Source of the DNA: Erysipelotrichaceae bacterium UBA1783
GTDB taxonomy: Bacteria; Bacillota_I; Bacilli_A; Erysipelotrichales; Erysipelotrichaceae
Direction of reading: 5' to 3'
DNA: 5,220 nucleotides
Assembly (NCBI GenBank): GCA_002315205.1
Contig: DCGH01000065.1
Coordinates: 1,531-6,750 of the forward strand
The stretch's first letter is position 1; each line of letters starts with the position of its first letter. Shown one piece after another: positions 1-5,220 of this stretch. Both the position numbers and the translations under genes were made by a program. Below the pieces are notes generated by a model, which worked only from the letters and a program-made list of their open reading frames with translations, was not told where the DNA came from and made no database searches.

Positions 1-491
1 TTAAGCTTAATCCATTGCTTTCCCTTGGTAACACCAGGCTTATTTCCTGTCTTTGCCACAGCCTTGCCCGCAAATGAATTGATAAATGTGGACTTTCCAA
101 CATTTGGAATTCCAACAACCATTGCTCTAACAGGTCTGTTTTTAATTCCTCTAGCTCTGTCTTTTGCAAACTTTGCTTCGCAAACCTCATCTAAGGTTGC
201 CTGCACAGCCTTCATGTTCTTTCTGTTTCTAGAATCAAGTCCTACAGCATAAAAGCCCTGCGCTTTAAAATATTCAATCCACTTTTTATTGGTAGCAGGA
301 TCACTTAAATCTGATTTATTTAAAAGAATAAGACGCAACTTACCTTGAGCCAATGAATTAATATCTGGATTACGACTACTCATTGGACACCTTGCATCAA
401 CGACCTCAATTACAAGGTCAATTAGCTTTATGTCTTCCTGCATCTGTCTCTTGGCTTTGGTCATATGACCTGGATACCATTGAAATTCCAT
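1..491 (-). CDS. rbgA: Ribosome biogenesis GTPase RbgA (YlqF), 3' part outside window
   Basis: This is the N-terminal 163 codons of a circularly permuted GTPase that acts in the cytoplasm late in 50S subunit assembly. It opens with MEFQWYPGHMTKAK, matching the family's amino-terminal WxPGHM signature. The G motifs appear in permuted order: DAR at residues 32-34, the G4 motif NKSD at 58-61, then the Walker A/G1 loop GIPNVGKST at 127-135 and the G2-like PGVT at 152-155. The G3 DxPG motif and the C-terminal RNA-binding region would lie beyond the window edge; the family is about 280 residues long. The ATG at 489-491 is preceded by AGGAG (497-501) with a 5-nt spacer, and that site overlaps the lepB stop codon. 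The gene therefore looks translationally coupled to lepB and shares its transcript. It was read by hand because it has no stop in the window. The assignment is secure. Confidence 0.96.
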   Translation of the reverse strand, partial: MEFQWYPGHMTKAKRQMQEDIKLIDLVIEVVDARCPMSSRNPDINSLAQGKLRLILLNKSDLSDPATNKKWIEYFKAQGFYAVGLDSRNRKNMKAVQATLDEVCEAKFAKDRARGIKNRPVRAMVVGIPNVGKSTFINSFAGKAVAKTGNKPGVTKGKQWIKL

Positions 492-499
492 ATATACTC

Positions 500-1102
500 C
501 TATTTCTTTCTAGAAATTGTAAACCAAACCTTACCGAAAATATCTTTCTTCGAAACCATACCAATAGTTTCATATCTAGAATCTTCACTAAGATTTCGAT
601 TGTCGCCTAAAACAAAGTATTCATCCTCGCCTAGCGTTATCTCTGACGCTGCAATTCCAGCATCAGCAATCAAATCCGTTTTGGCAAACTCATTAAATAA
701 AGAACCATTTACATATAAACGTCCGCTAGAAATCAAAACAGTGTCACCAGGAACTCCTATTACACGCTTTATACTGTAGCTAGCATTCACATTAGAATCA
801 GGCTTAAATGCAATAATATCATTTGTTCCAGGATCCTTAATCTTATAGCTGACAGTGTTAATCAATAAAATGTCTCCACTGTTAATTGTAGGTTCCATTG
901 ACACATTAGCACATTGAACCTGGCTTCCAAAAGCAACAACACATAAATACGCAAGTGCCACAACTAAAACCAGCTCTACCATCCATATAAGAACATTTTT
1001 AATTTTGTCCTTTTGAAGCTTGCGTCTTCTGCGCTTAAAACTTAAGCTTGATCCGCCTCTACGAAATAATTTATCAAAAAATCTTTTTATACGCCTAAAC
1101 AT
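500..1102 (-). CDS. lepB: Type I signal peptidase (SipS/LepB family)
   Basis: This 200-residue membrane-anchored serine protease removes signal peptides from exported precursors on the outer face of the membrane. One transmembrane helix lies at about residues 37-58. Box B, with catalytic serine Ser68, is in SMEPT (68-72). Lys112, in IKRVIGVPGD (111-120), is the general base. The closing GDNRNLSEDSR box spans 166-176. Length and box spacing fit the short Gram-positive SipS type. The cytoplasmic tail before the helix is unusually long and basic: about 35 residues, including a KRRRR cluster at 23-27. The ATG is preceded by AAGGAAG at 1107-1113. lepB lies downstream of the rplS terminator and appears to have its own promoter; its TAG stop is 8 nt from the rbgA start. 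lepB next to rplS and rbgA is a familiar Firmicute arrangement. Confidence 0.96.
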   Translation of the reverse strand: MFRRIKRFFDKLFRRGGSSLSFKRRRRKLQKDKIKNVLIWMVELVLVVALAYLCVVAFGSQVQCANVSMEPTINSGDILLINTVSYKIKDPGTNDIIAFKPDSNVNASYSIKRVIGVPGDTVLISSGRLYVNGSLFNEFAKTDLIADAGIAASEITLGEDEYFVLGDNRNLSEDSRYETIGMVSKKDIFGKVWFTISRKK

Positions 1103-1131
1103 ATTTCTTCCTTACATTTTATTCCAATAAT

Positions 1132-1160
1132 AATATACCTTACATTAAAGGGGATTTCCA
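1132..1160 (-). promoter_or_regulatory. Candidate sigma-A promoter for lepB-rbgA
   Basis: On the minus strand, TGGAAA (1155-1160, 4/6 match to the -35 consensus) is separated by 17 nt from TATATT (1132-1137, 5/6 match to the -10). This would start transcription near 1125 and give a leader of about 23 nt before the lepB ATG. It lies between the rplS terminator and lepB, where a promoter would be expected. The -35 is weak, so this is a proposal only. A 5-bp inverted repeat, GGGAT/ATCCC (1151-1155 and 1165-1169), surrounds the -35. Confidence 0.45.
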
Positions 1161-1200
1161 TAATATCCCAAAGAAAGGTAGTCTATGAGAACAAAACCAT

Positions 1201-1233
1201 AAAAAAAGAACTCCACTATTATGTGGAGTTCTT
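1201..1233 (-). terminator. Rho-independent terminator after rplS
   Basis: Read on the minus strand, AAGAACTCCAC (1223-1233) and GTGGAGTTCTT (1206-1216) form a perfect 11-bp stem around a 6-nt loop. The stem runs into a seven-T stretch (1201-1207). It begins 15 nt after the rplS stop codon. It should end the rplS transcript and separate it from lepB-rbgA. Confidence 0.93.
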
Positions 1234-1248
1234 GGTAAAGACAATAGA

Positions 1249-1599
1249 TTAGATTCTCTCCTTAACCTTAGCCTTCTTACCCTTAAGACCTCTAAGGTAG
1301 TTAAGCTTAGCACGACGAATCTTACCCTTACGTACAACTTCAATCTTCTCTACGTTTGGGCTGTGGAGTGGCCATGTCTTCTCAACGCCAACACCGCCAG
1401 AAACCTTACGTACTGTAAATGTCTCACGGTTGCTTCCACCCTGTCTCTTTAATACTGTTCCTTCGAAGACCTGGATTCTTTCCTTGTCTCCTTCCTTAAT
1501 CTTACCGTAAACCTTAACAGTATCACCAACTTCAAACTCAGCGATGTCCTGTCTAAGCTCAGCAGCTTCGATTTCCTGGATAATCTTGTTTGCGCTCAT
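1249..1599 (-). CDS. rplS: 50S ribosomal protein L19
   Basis: This 116-residue protein sits at the interface of the 30S and 50S subunits. Its features match bL19: an N-terminal helix followed by [20 protein letters not shown] (residues 22-41), then the [13 protein letters not shown] segment, the conserved [21 protein letters not shown] stretch in the middle, and a lysine/arginine-rich C-terminus containing [10 protein letters not shown]. Length is typical of the family. The ATG follows a strong AGGAGG (1607-1612) at 7 nt. The gene has its own upstream promoter, leader and downstream terminator, so it looks like a single-gene transcription unit, perhaps with some read-through from rimM. trmD, usually directly upstream, is not here. 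Confidence 0.98.
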   Translation of the reverse strand: MSANKIIQEIEAAELRQDIAEFEVGDTVKVYGKIKEGDKERIQVFEGTVLKRQGGSNRETFTVRKVSGGVGVEKTWPLHSPNVEKIEVVRKGKIRRAKLNYLRGLKGKKAKVKERI

Positions 1600-1606
1600 T
1601 TTAATT

Positions 1607-1670
1607 CCTCCTAATTTACGCGATGTTCTTAAAATATATAATTTCAGAGGACCATCTCTTCTTTAGCAAC
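1607..1670 (-). promoter_or_regulatory. rplS mRNA leader with possible anti-Shine-Dalgarno switch
   Basis: The proposed start site near 1670 gives a leader of about 70 nt. On the transcript, UCCUCU (complement of 1646-1651) can pair with GGAGGA of the Shine-Dalgarno region (six pairs, one of them G-U). It can instead close a small hairpin with the upstream AGAG (1656-1659), with a 6-nt loop. The two pairings exclude each other. Leaders that control L19 synthesis are known in Firmicutes; whether this one belongs to that family I cannot say. Both helices are short, so the regulatory reading is inference. Confidence 0.35.
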
Positions 1671-1676
1671 TTTGAT

Positions 1677-1705
1677 ATATTAACATAGCACTTTTATTTA
1701 TTCAA
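1677..1705 (-). promoter_or_regulatory. Strong sigma-A promoter with extended -10 for rplS
   Basis: On the minus strand, TTGAAT (1700-1705) is followed by a 17-nt spacer and TAATAT (1677-1682). A TGT immediately before the -10 makes an extended -10 element (TGTTAATAT). The predicted start is near 1670. It lies in the non-coding gap between the rimM stop and rplS, so rplS can be transcribed separately from the upstream operon. Confidence 0.75.
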
Positions 1706-1738
1706 GTAATTTTTCTAAATAAACTGATAATTGCTACA

Positions 1739-2248
1739 CTAATCAAGTAAACCATTCATAACATGTATTTTAACAACACCCGCTTCAATATCAATAGACT
1801 TAATGCATTCTTTAATTGCTGGAGCAAGAACCTCGGCACCATCAATTGTCTCAATTACATACACATCATTAGCTCCAGTTGCAAGTACATCTGTTATTAC
1901 ACCAAAGTCTTCATCTTCATCTGTAATAACCTTTAGTCCAATAAGATCAGCTATAAAATATTCATCCTTTTTAAGCTTTACCCTATTTTCCTTGGTAACA
2001 TAGAGCCCCTTGCCCTTATACTTTTCAATATCATTGATATTATCAATGCCTTTAAACTTTAAAATAACAATATTTTTCTGTGGACGAGCAGATGTAACCT
2101 CTAATTCAATATAATCCTTGCCTGTGTCTAACAGCAAATGCTTCATATTCTTGAATCTAGCAATATCATCTGTCATAGGAAAAACCTTAACTTCTCCTCG
2201 AACGCCATGAGTCTGAGTTATTGCACCAACTTGATATAAATCTTCCAA
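1739..2248 (-). CDS. rimM: Ribosome maturation factor RimM
   Basis: This 169-residue protein binds ribosomal protein S19 and helps assemble the head of the 30S subunit. The N-terminal RimM barrel carries the hallmark THGVRGEVKV at residues 13-22. The C-terminal PRC-barrel runs from about 95, with EYFIADLIG (96-104), GANDVYVI (125-132) and LAPAIKECI (141-149). Length is normal and nothing is missing. The start codon is TTG at 2246-2248: AGGAG lies 6 nt upstream, an in-frame TAG stands at 2258-2260 just above, and the first ATG inside the frame is at codon 25, which would delete the THG motif. The gene begins 23 nt after the DUF3899-like gene, so the two are probably cotranscribed. The next gene downstream is rplS rather than the expected trmD. 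Confidence 0.97.
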   Translation of the reverse strand: MEDLYQVGAITQTHGVRGEVKVFPMTDDIARFKNMKHLLLDTGKDYIELEVTSARPQKNIVILKFKGIDNINDIEKYKGKGLYVTKENRVKLKKDEYFIADLIGLKVITDEDEDFGVITDVLATGANDVYVIETIDGAEVLAPAIKECIKSIDIEAGVVKIHVMNGLLD

Positions 2249-2259
2249 ATTACACTCCT
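2246..2259 (-). promoter_or_regulatory. rimM ribosome binding site and TTG start
   Basis: AGGAG (2255-2259) is 6 nt from TTG (2246-2248). With the in-frame stop at 2258-2260, this is the only initiation codon that preserves the conserved N-terminus. TTG usually initiates less efficiently than ATG, which may keep RimM below the level of neighbouring ribosomal proteins. Confidence 0.85.
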
Positions 2260-2271
2260 AATCTAAATCCG

Positions 2272-2688
2272 TTATCCCTTAAACATAAGGGTGAAAACTA
2301 AAGCTATAATTATCATTAAAATCCCAACTATAAGAATACTTGAAGGAGACTTCTTTTCTAATTTCTCCTTGCGTTGCTTCTTATACTCAAGATAATTCAT
2401 TCGCTCTTCAAATCTATGCTTGGATGGAGTAAATATAGTTCCTACACTATATCCGATAAAAGCCAATCCATCAAAGCCTTCAAACTTTGATATTAAAATC
2501 AAAATACCTAAGCTTGTATATAAAATTCCAGGAACAAAAAAAGCATCCGATAAAACAAGATAAATCATATTCGAATCTGTCATATCTTTATTAGCTAACT
2601 GAAAATTATATACAACAATAACTAATATAATAGCAACAATTATTGATAATAAAAGTCCTATATATTTTTTAAAAATTTCCATAGTCAT
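2272..2688 (-). CDS. Small three-helix membrane protein, DUF3899-like
   Basis: This is a 138-residue predicted inner-membrane protein of unknown function. Hydrophobic segments lie at about residues 9-28, 43-67 and 117-135. Between the second and third is a charged, probably cytoplasmic loop containing EYKKQRKEK (101-109). The SDAFFVPG (47-54) and GFDGLAF (71-77) motifs and the loop resemble the DUF3899 family as I remember it; no search was run. The open frame extends 17 codons further up to 2739, but that extension lies inside the terminator after khpA. I therefore start at the ATG at 2686-2688, which has a weak AGG 9 nt upstream; the ATG two codons later (2680-2682) is also possible. It is not a usual member of this operon. 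Being 23 nt upstream of rimM, it is probably transcribed with it. No link to ribosome assembly can be shown. Confidence 0.8.
   Translation of the reverse strand: MTMEIFKKYIGLLLSIIVAIILVIVVYNFQLANKDMTDSNMIYLVLSDAFFVPGILYTSLGILILISKFEGFDGLAFIGYSVGTIFTPSKHRFEERMNYLEYKKQRKEKLEKKSPSSILIVGILMIIIALVFTLMFKG
2281..2291. repeat. 11-bp direct repeat, copy 1
   Basis: AAACATAAGGG (plus strand) occurs here near the 3' end of the DUF3899-like gene and again at 2706-2716, just beyond its 5' end. The copies are identical over 11 bp and diverge on both sides. Here the repeat is also the right half of CCCTT-AAACAT-AAGGG (2276-2291), a small inverted repeat. It may be chance in AT-rich DNA or the trace of an old insertion or deletion. 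Confidence 0.5.
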
Positions 2689-2702
2689 ATTAAAAAACCT
2701 AC

Positions 2703-2739
2703 AAAAAACATAAGGGCTCCCTAACCAGGAAGCCCCCAT
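2703..2739 (-). terminator. Rho-independent terminator after khpA
   Basis: On the minus strand, GGGCTTCC (2728-2735) pairs with GGGAGCCC (2714-2721), an 8-bp stem with one G-U pair, around a 6-nt loop (2722-2727). Weaker A-U and G-U pairs can extend the stem to 12. It is followed by T-rich sequence including six T's (2703-2708). It starts 5 nt after the khpA stop. It should end most transcripts of the ylxM-ffh-rpsP-khpA group, leaving the DUF3899-like gene and rimM dependent on read-through or on a promoter I could not find. Confidence 0.87.
2706..2716. repeat. 11-bp direct repeat, copy 2
   Basis: This is the second copy of AAACATAAGGG (first at 2281-2291). Here it forms part of the 3' arm and tail of the khpA terminator. 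The two copies bracket almost the whole DUF3899-like gene. Confidence 0.5.
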
Positions 2740-2744
2740 AAAGA

Positions 2745-2981
2745 TTACTCTTCGTCAAGAATATCAACGATAACCTTTTTGTCCATTTTTGAAGCGGCAG
2801 CCTTAACAACTGAACGAATTGCCTTAGCAATACGTCCCTGCTTACCGATTACCTTGCCCATATCTGAAGGAGCTACGCGTAATTCTACTACGATAGACTT
2901 TGCGTCCTCTTTTTCTGTGACTACAACCTGATCTGGGTAGTCTACAAGTGATTTAGCAATTACTTCAACTAATTCTTTCAT
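2745..2981 (-). CDS. khpA: KH-domain RNA-binding protein KhpA (YlqC)
   Basis: This 78-residue single-KH protein binds RNA in the cytoplasm. In other Firmicutes KhpA works with KhpB (Jag) and affects cell division and elongation. The GxxG RNA-binding loop is GKQG (residues 46-49 from the chosen start) inside the conserved APSDMGKVIGKQGRIAKAIR stretch. The rest is the usual KH helix and a final strand ending VIVDILDEE. The frame could start at a GTG at 2982-2984, but GGAGG (2989-2993) is only 4 nt from that codon and 7 nt from the adjacent ATG (2979-2981). I therefore choose the ATG, which gives the family's typical MKELVEVIAK start. The gene follows rpsP by 24 nt, its standard position, and is the last gene before a terminator. 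Confidence 0.95.
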   Translation of the reverse strand: MKELVEVIAKSLVDYPDQVVVTEKEDAKSIVVELRVAPSDMGKVIGKQGRIAKAIRSVVKAAASKMDKKVIVDILDEE

Positions 2982-3005
2982 CACTTATCCTCCATCTAAG
3001 GTAAA

Positions 3006-3251
3006 TTACTTATCAAGACCAGCCTGCTTGAAAAGTCTAGCAACAGTCTCAGTTGGCTTTGCACCGTTAGCAATCCACTTCTTAGCTGCCTCAGCATCTA
3101 CTGTAAATGCTGCTGGCTCCTGGTTTGGATCGTATGTACCGATCTCATCGATACATCTACCATCTCTAGGTGCTCTAGCGTCAGCTACAACTACTCTATA
3201 GATTGGTCTCTTCTTCTGTCCCATTCTTCTTAAACGAATCTTTACTGCCAT
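3006..3251 (-). CDS. rpsP: 30S ribosomal protein S16
   Basis: This 81-residue protein binds 16S rRNA and is needed for 30S assembly. The start [20 protein letters not shown] is diagnostic of bS16. [20 protein letters not shown] follows at about residues 23-42, and the C-terminal helix region contains [16 protein letters not shown]. Length is standard. A strong AAGGAGG (3260-3266) stands 8 nt from the ATG. It lies 31 nt after ffh with no terminator between them, so it is transcribed with the SRP genes. Confidence 0.98.
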   Translation of the reverse strand: MAVKIRLRRMGQKKRPIYRVVVADARAPRDGRCIDEIGTYDPNQEPAAFTVDAEAAKKWIANGAKPTETVARLFKQAGLDK

Positions 3252-3282
3252 TTTAATTTCCTCCTTAAAATAAAAACCTTGG

Positions 3283-4620
3283 CTAAAATGGAAATCTCAT
3301 TTTTCCTCTTTTGCCCATCATATTTGGCATCTGCTTCATAAGCTTCTTTGACTGCTCAAATTGCTTAATAAAACGATTAACCTCTGATATATCTAAACCA
3401 GCACCAGCGGCAATTCGACGCTTTCTGCTAGGATTTAGTAATTTAGGATTGACACGCTCAGCTGGTGTCATAGATAAAATAATTGCTTCTGTATGAGCTA
3501 ATTTTTTATCATCAACCGCACCTTCAAGCTGTGCCATCTGAGATGCATTCATTCCTGGCATCATACCAAGAATACTAGACATACCACCAAGCTTCTTCAT
3601 CTGAGCCATTGAAGTAAGATAATCATTAAAATCAAAATCACCCTTCTTAACCTTTCGGCCCAAATCCTTGGCTGCATCTTCATCAATAGCTGCCTCAGCC
3701 TTCTCGATTAGGGAAAGTACATCACCCATTCCAAGAATACGGCTTGCCATTCTGTCTGGGAAAAACTGCTCCAAATCTGAGAGCTTTTCGCCCATACCAA
3801 CGAAAAGAATTGGCTTACCAGTAACGGCTCTAATTGAAAGAGCTGCACCGCCTCGGGTATCACCATCAAGCTTGGTTAATACAACACCATCAATACCAAT
3901 CTTCTCATCAAAGGAGCTGGCAACATTGACTGCATCCTGACCTGTCATGGCATCAACAACCAGGAAGGTCTGAGCCACATCAACTGACTCCTTAATATCT
4001 ACAAGCTCCTGCATCATCTCTTCATCTACATGAAGTCGACCTGCAGTATCGATAATAACAACATTATGACCGTTCTTTTTAGCATGCTCAATAGCAGCCT
4101 TGGCAATATCAGCTGGACGCTTCTTATCACCCATGGTAAAAACATCAACACCCTGCTTTTCACCATTAATCTGTAACTGCTCAATAGCAGCCGGTCTATA
4201 TATATCACAGGCTACTAGTAAAGGCTTCTTGCCTTTTTTCATAACCTTGCCAGCAATCTTGGCTGTAGTAGTTGTCTTACCAGCACCCTGGAGACCAACC
4301 ATCATAATAACTGTAATAGACTGTCCAGGTCTATAAGCTATCTCGGTTGTCTCAGATCCCATAAGACTTGTTAACTCTTCATTAACAATCTTAATAACCA
4401 TCTGACCTGGATTAAGACCATTCATTACATCTGAGCCAATAGCTCTATCAGTTACTGTATTTACAAATTGCTTAACGACCTTAAAATTAACATCCGCTTC
4501 AAGAAGTGCCATCTTAACTTCCTTTAAGGCAGCCTTAACATCTTCTTCGGAAAGTCGTCCCTTGCTACGAAGGTTCTTGAATACACCCTGTAGCTTCTCT
4601 GAAAGAGAATCAAAAGCCAT
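3283..4620 (-). CDS. ffh: Signal recognition particle protein Ffh (SRP54)
   Basis: This is the 445-residue GTPase subunit of the SRP. With 4.5S/6S RNA it binds signal sequences of nascent proteins and hands the ribosome to FtsY at the membrane. The N domain covers about residues 1-95. The G domain shows G1 GLQGAGKTT (109-117), the insertion-box region DIYRPAA (139-145), G3 DTAGR (191-195), G4 TKLD (249-252) and G5 GMGEKL (275-280). The methionine-rich M domain runs from about 325, with the SRP-RNA binding segment [13 protein letters not shown] (396-408). Length is normal and all motifs are present. GAGG (4630-4633) lies 9 nt before the ATG, inside the end of ylxM; the ylxM stop and the ffh start are 1 nt apart, so translation is almost certainly coupled. 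The SRP RNA gene is not in this window. Confidence 0.99.
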   Translation of the reverse strand: MAFDSLSEKLQGVFKNLRSKGRLSEEDVKAALKEVKMALLEADVNFKVVKQFVNTVTDRAIGSDVMNGLNPGQMVIKIVNEELTSLMGSETTEIAYRPGQSITVIMMVGLQGAGKTTTTAKIAGKVMKKGKKPLLVACDIYRPAAIEQLQINGEKQGVDVFTMGDKKRPADIAKAAIEHAKKNGHNVVIIDTAGRLHVDEEMMQELVDIKESVDVAQTFLVVDAMTGQDAVNVASSFDEKIGIDGVVLTKLDGDTRGGAALSIRAVTGKPILFVGMGEKLSDLEQFFPDRMASRILGMGDVLSLIEKAEAAIDEDAAKDLGRKVKKGDFDFNDYLTSMAQMKKLGGMSSILGMMPGMNASQMAQLEGAVDDKKLAHTEAIILSMTPAERVNPKLLNPSRKRRIAAGAGLDISEVNRFIKQFEQSKKLMKQMPNMMGKRGKMRFPF

Positions 4621-4621
4621 A

Positions 4622-4969
4622 TTAAAATTCCTCTAAAATCTCATTGGAGATTGAAGCAATCTGCTTAAGAGTATCTGCTGATGCCTCATGTGATGTAAGC
4701 TCGGATATCCTAGCCACATCCTCCTTGATATGTATAAACTTGTCAACAAGCTTAAGCTTGCTCTCATATTCCTCTAAAAGACGATCACATCTTTTAATGA
4801 CATCATGAACGCCCTGTCTGGAAACTCCCATAGTATCAGCAATTTCTGAAAGAGACAAATCTTCAAAAACATTCATTTCATATACTTGTCTCTGATGATC
4901 TGTTAAAAGCTCACCATAGAAGTCATATAAATAACTGGCTCTAATTTTATCTTCCATATCTTCGTCCAC
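4622..4969 (-). CDS. ylxM: YlxM/p13-like helix-turn-helix protein
   Basis: This 115-residue protein resembles sigma-70 region 4 and is encoded next to ffh or ftsY across Firmicutes. In Streptococcus mutans the homologue interacts with SRP components and modulates SRP function. Visible features are the conserved YDFYGELLTDHQRQVYEMN (about 15-33), the helix-turn-helix LSLSEIADTMGVSRQGVHDVI (38-58), and a charged, probably helical C-terminus. The start is GTG at 4967-4969, because GGAG (4976-4979) is 6 nt away. The ATG four codons later (4955-4957) is the alternative and would have its Shine-Dalgarno too far upstream. It is the first gene of the operon, directly behind a near-consensus promoter, and sits 1 nt from ffh. 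Confidence 0.95.
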   Translation of the reverse strand: MDEDMEDKIRASYLYDFYGELLTDHQRQVYEMNVFEDLSLSEIADTMGVSRQGVHDVIKRCDRLLEEYESKLKLVDKFIHIKEDVARISELTSHEASADTLKQIASISNEILEEF

Positions 4970-4975
4970 AAAATA

Positions 4976-4979
4976 CTCC
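4976..4979 (-). promoter_or_regulatory. ylxM Shine-Dalgarno selecting a GTG start
   Basis: GGAG lies 6 nt before the GTG at 4967-4969 and 18 nt before the ATG at 4955-4957. The spacing favours GTG. It begins within 1 to 2 nt of the predicted transcription start, so the leader is only about 11 nt long. Confidence 0.7.
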
Positions 4980-4986
4980 GAGAGAT

Positions 4987-5015
4987 AATATAATATAAAG
5001 CCAAATATGTGTCAA
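4987..5015 (-). promoter_or_regulatory. Near-consensus sigma-A promoter of the ylxM-ffh operon
   Basis: On the minus strand a perfect TTGACA (5010-5015) is followed by a 17-nt spacer and TATATT (4987-4992, 5/6). The DNA just upstream of the -35, to about 5055, is very A/T-rich and might act as an UP element. Transcription should start near 4980 and drive ylxM, ffh, rpsP and khpA at a high level, as expected for ribosomal and SRP genes. Confidence 0.88.
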
Positions 5016-5055
5016 GTGTTTTTACTTTACAACATATTAATTTTAAAATATACCA

Positions 5056-5220
5056 TTACAAGCTTGTTCTAACTACTTTCGGCTTGTAACCTTCCTTCTC
5101 CAATGTAGAAAGAATTGTTTCTTTGTGCTCAGTTCCAAAGGCCTCAAGTGTAATTCTAAGCTCTACCTCTGCATTTCGATTTGTGTTTACAAACTGATTG
5201 TGCTCAAGCTTAATTACATT
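5056..5220 (-). CDS. ilvA: C-terminal ACT-like domain of probable threonine ammonia-lyase (partial)
   Basis: Only the last 54 codons are in the window; the 5' part lies beyond 5220. The readable end is an ACT-type regulatory module: a strand in NVIKLEHNQFVNTNR (1-15), then AEVELRITLEAFGTEHKETI (17-36) with the strand-turn-helix pattern, and a final helix and strand LEKEGYKPKVVRTSL (40-54), then TAA at 5056-5058. IKLEHNQF followed by VELRITLEA and EHKETIL resembles the end of clostridial threonine ammonia-lyases (IlvA/TdcB type), which deaminate threonine to 2-oxobutanoate using PLP. Another enzyme with a similar ACT tail is possible because the catalytic part is not visible. No clear terminator separates it from the ylxM promoter. 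Confidence 0.65.
   Translation of the reverse strand, partial: NVIKLEHNQFVNTNRNAEVELRITLEAFGTEHKETILSTLEKEGYKPKVVRTSL

Noticed and set aside
25..779. Several plus-strand open frames opposite rbgA and lepB
   Set aside because: They are antisense reflections of clear conserved genes, have no credible ribosome binding site, and do not look like any known protein.
1140..1343. A 67-codon minus-strand open frame overlapping the 3' end of rplS
   Set aside because: It is out of frame with rplS and runs through the rplS terminator. Its arginine-rich composition comes from the L19 sequence in another frame.
1706..1745. Possible terminator right after rimM
   Set aside because: Only TGAT/ATCA can pair, with a large loop and no real T-tract. 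Some read-through into rplS is therefore possible.
2689..2739. A 17-residue N-terminal extension of the DUF3899-like protein, starting at the ATG at 2737-2739
   Set aside because: It is read straight through the hairpin and T-tract of the khpA terminator, begins 5 nt after the khpA stop, and would put the hairpin inside the coding region. The shorter form starts right before the first membrane helix.
2741..2820. Possible promoter inside the 3' end of khpA for the DUF3899-rimM pair
   Set aside because: A TTGATA-like -35 is present but no acceptable -10 lies 16 to 18 nt away, and the terminator would still lie between it and the genes.
3311..4336. Plus-strand open frames and a short minus-strand frame (4026-4208) inside ffh
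   Set aside because: They overlap a complete, well-conserved Ffh and are compositional shadows of it.
5016..5055. Possible terminator of the upstream gene in the AT-rich gap
   Set aside because: Only weak A/T palindromes are visible, with no G/C stem and T-run. The stretch is better read as promoter-proximal A/T-rich DNA.

Overview
This is a low-G+C window that looks chromosomal and clostridial. Gene order and protein sequences point to the Lachnospiraceae, most likely something close to Butyrivibrio or Pseudobutyrivibrio; that placement is inferred, not tested. Every gene I can support is on the minus strand, so transcription runs from high to low coordinates. The content is core housekeeping: protein targeting, ribosomal proteins and ribosome maturation. 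I see no mobile element, phage gene, CRISPR array, tRNA or rRNA.

In transcription order the layout is as follows. First comes the 3' end of a probable threonine ammonia-lyase gene (5056-5220). Then a near-consensus promoter (4987-5015) leads into ylxM, ffh, rpsP and khpA, packed with gaps of 1 to 31 nt and ending in an intrinsic terminator (2703-2739). After that terminator lie a small three-helix membrane protein resembling DUF3899 (2272-2688) and, 23 nt further on, rimM (1739-2248, TTG start). Next is a second strong promoter with an extended -10 element (1677-1705), a leader of about 70 nt, and rplS with its own terminator (1201-1233). Last come a weaker promoter, lepB, and the first 163 codons of rbgA, which runs off the window.

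Functionally, YlxM and Ffh belong to the signal recognition particle that brings nascent membrane proteins to the translocon, and LepB cleaves exported precursors after translocation. RpsP and RplS are ribosomal proteins. RimM matures the 30S subunit, RbgA matures the 50S subunit, and KhpA is a small RNA-binding protein.

The main departures from the usual Firmicute order (ylxM-ffh-rpsP-khpA-rimM-trmD-rplS-lepB-rbgA) are two. trmD, normally between rimM and rplS, is absent from this locus. A membrane protein gene plus a terminator sit between khpA and rimM. The rplS leader can also be folded in two mutually exclusive ways, one of which covers its ribosome binding site. I found no clearly new multi-gene system.
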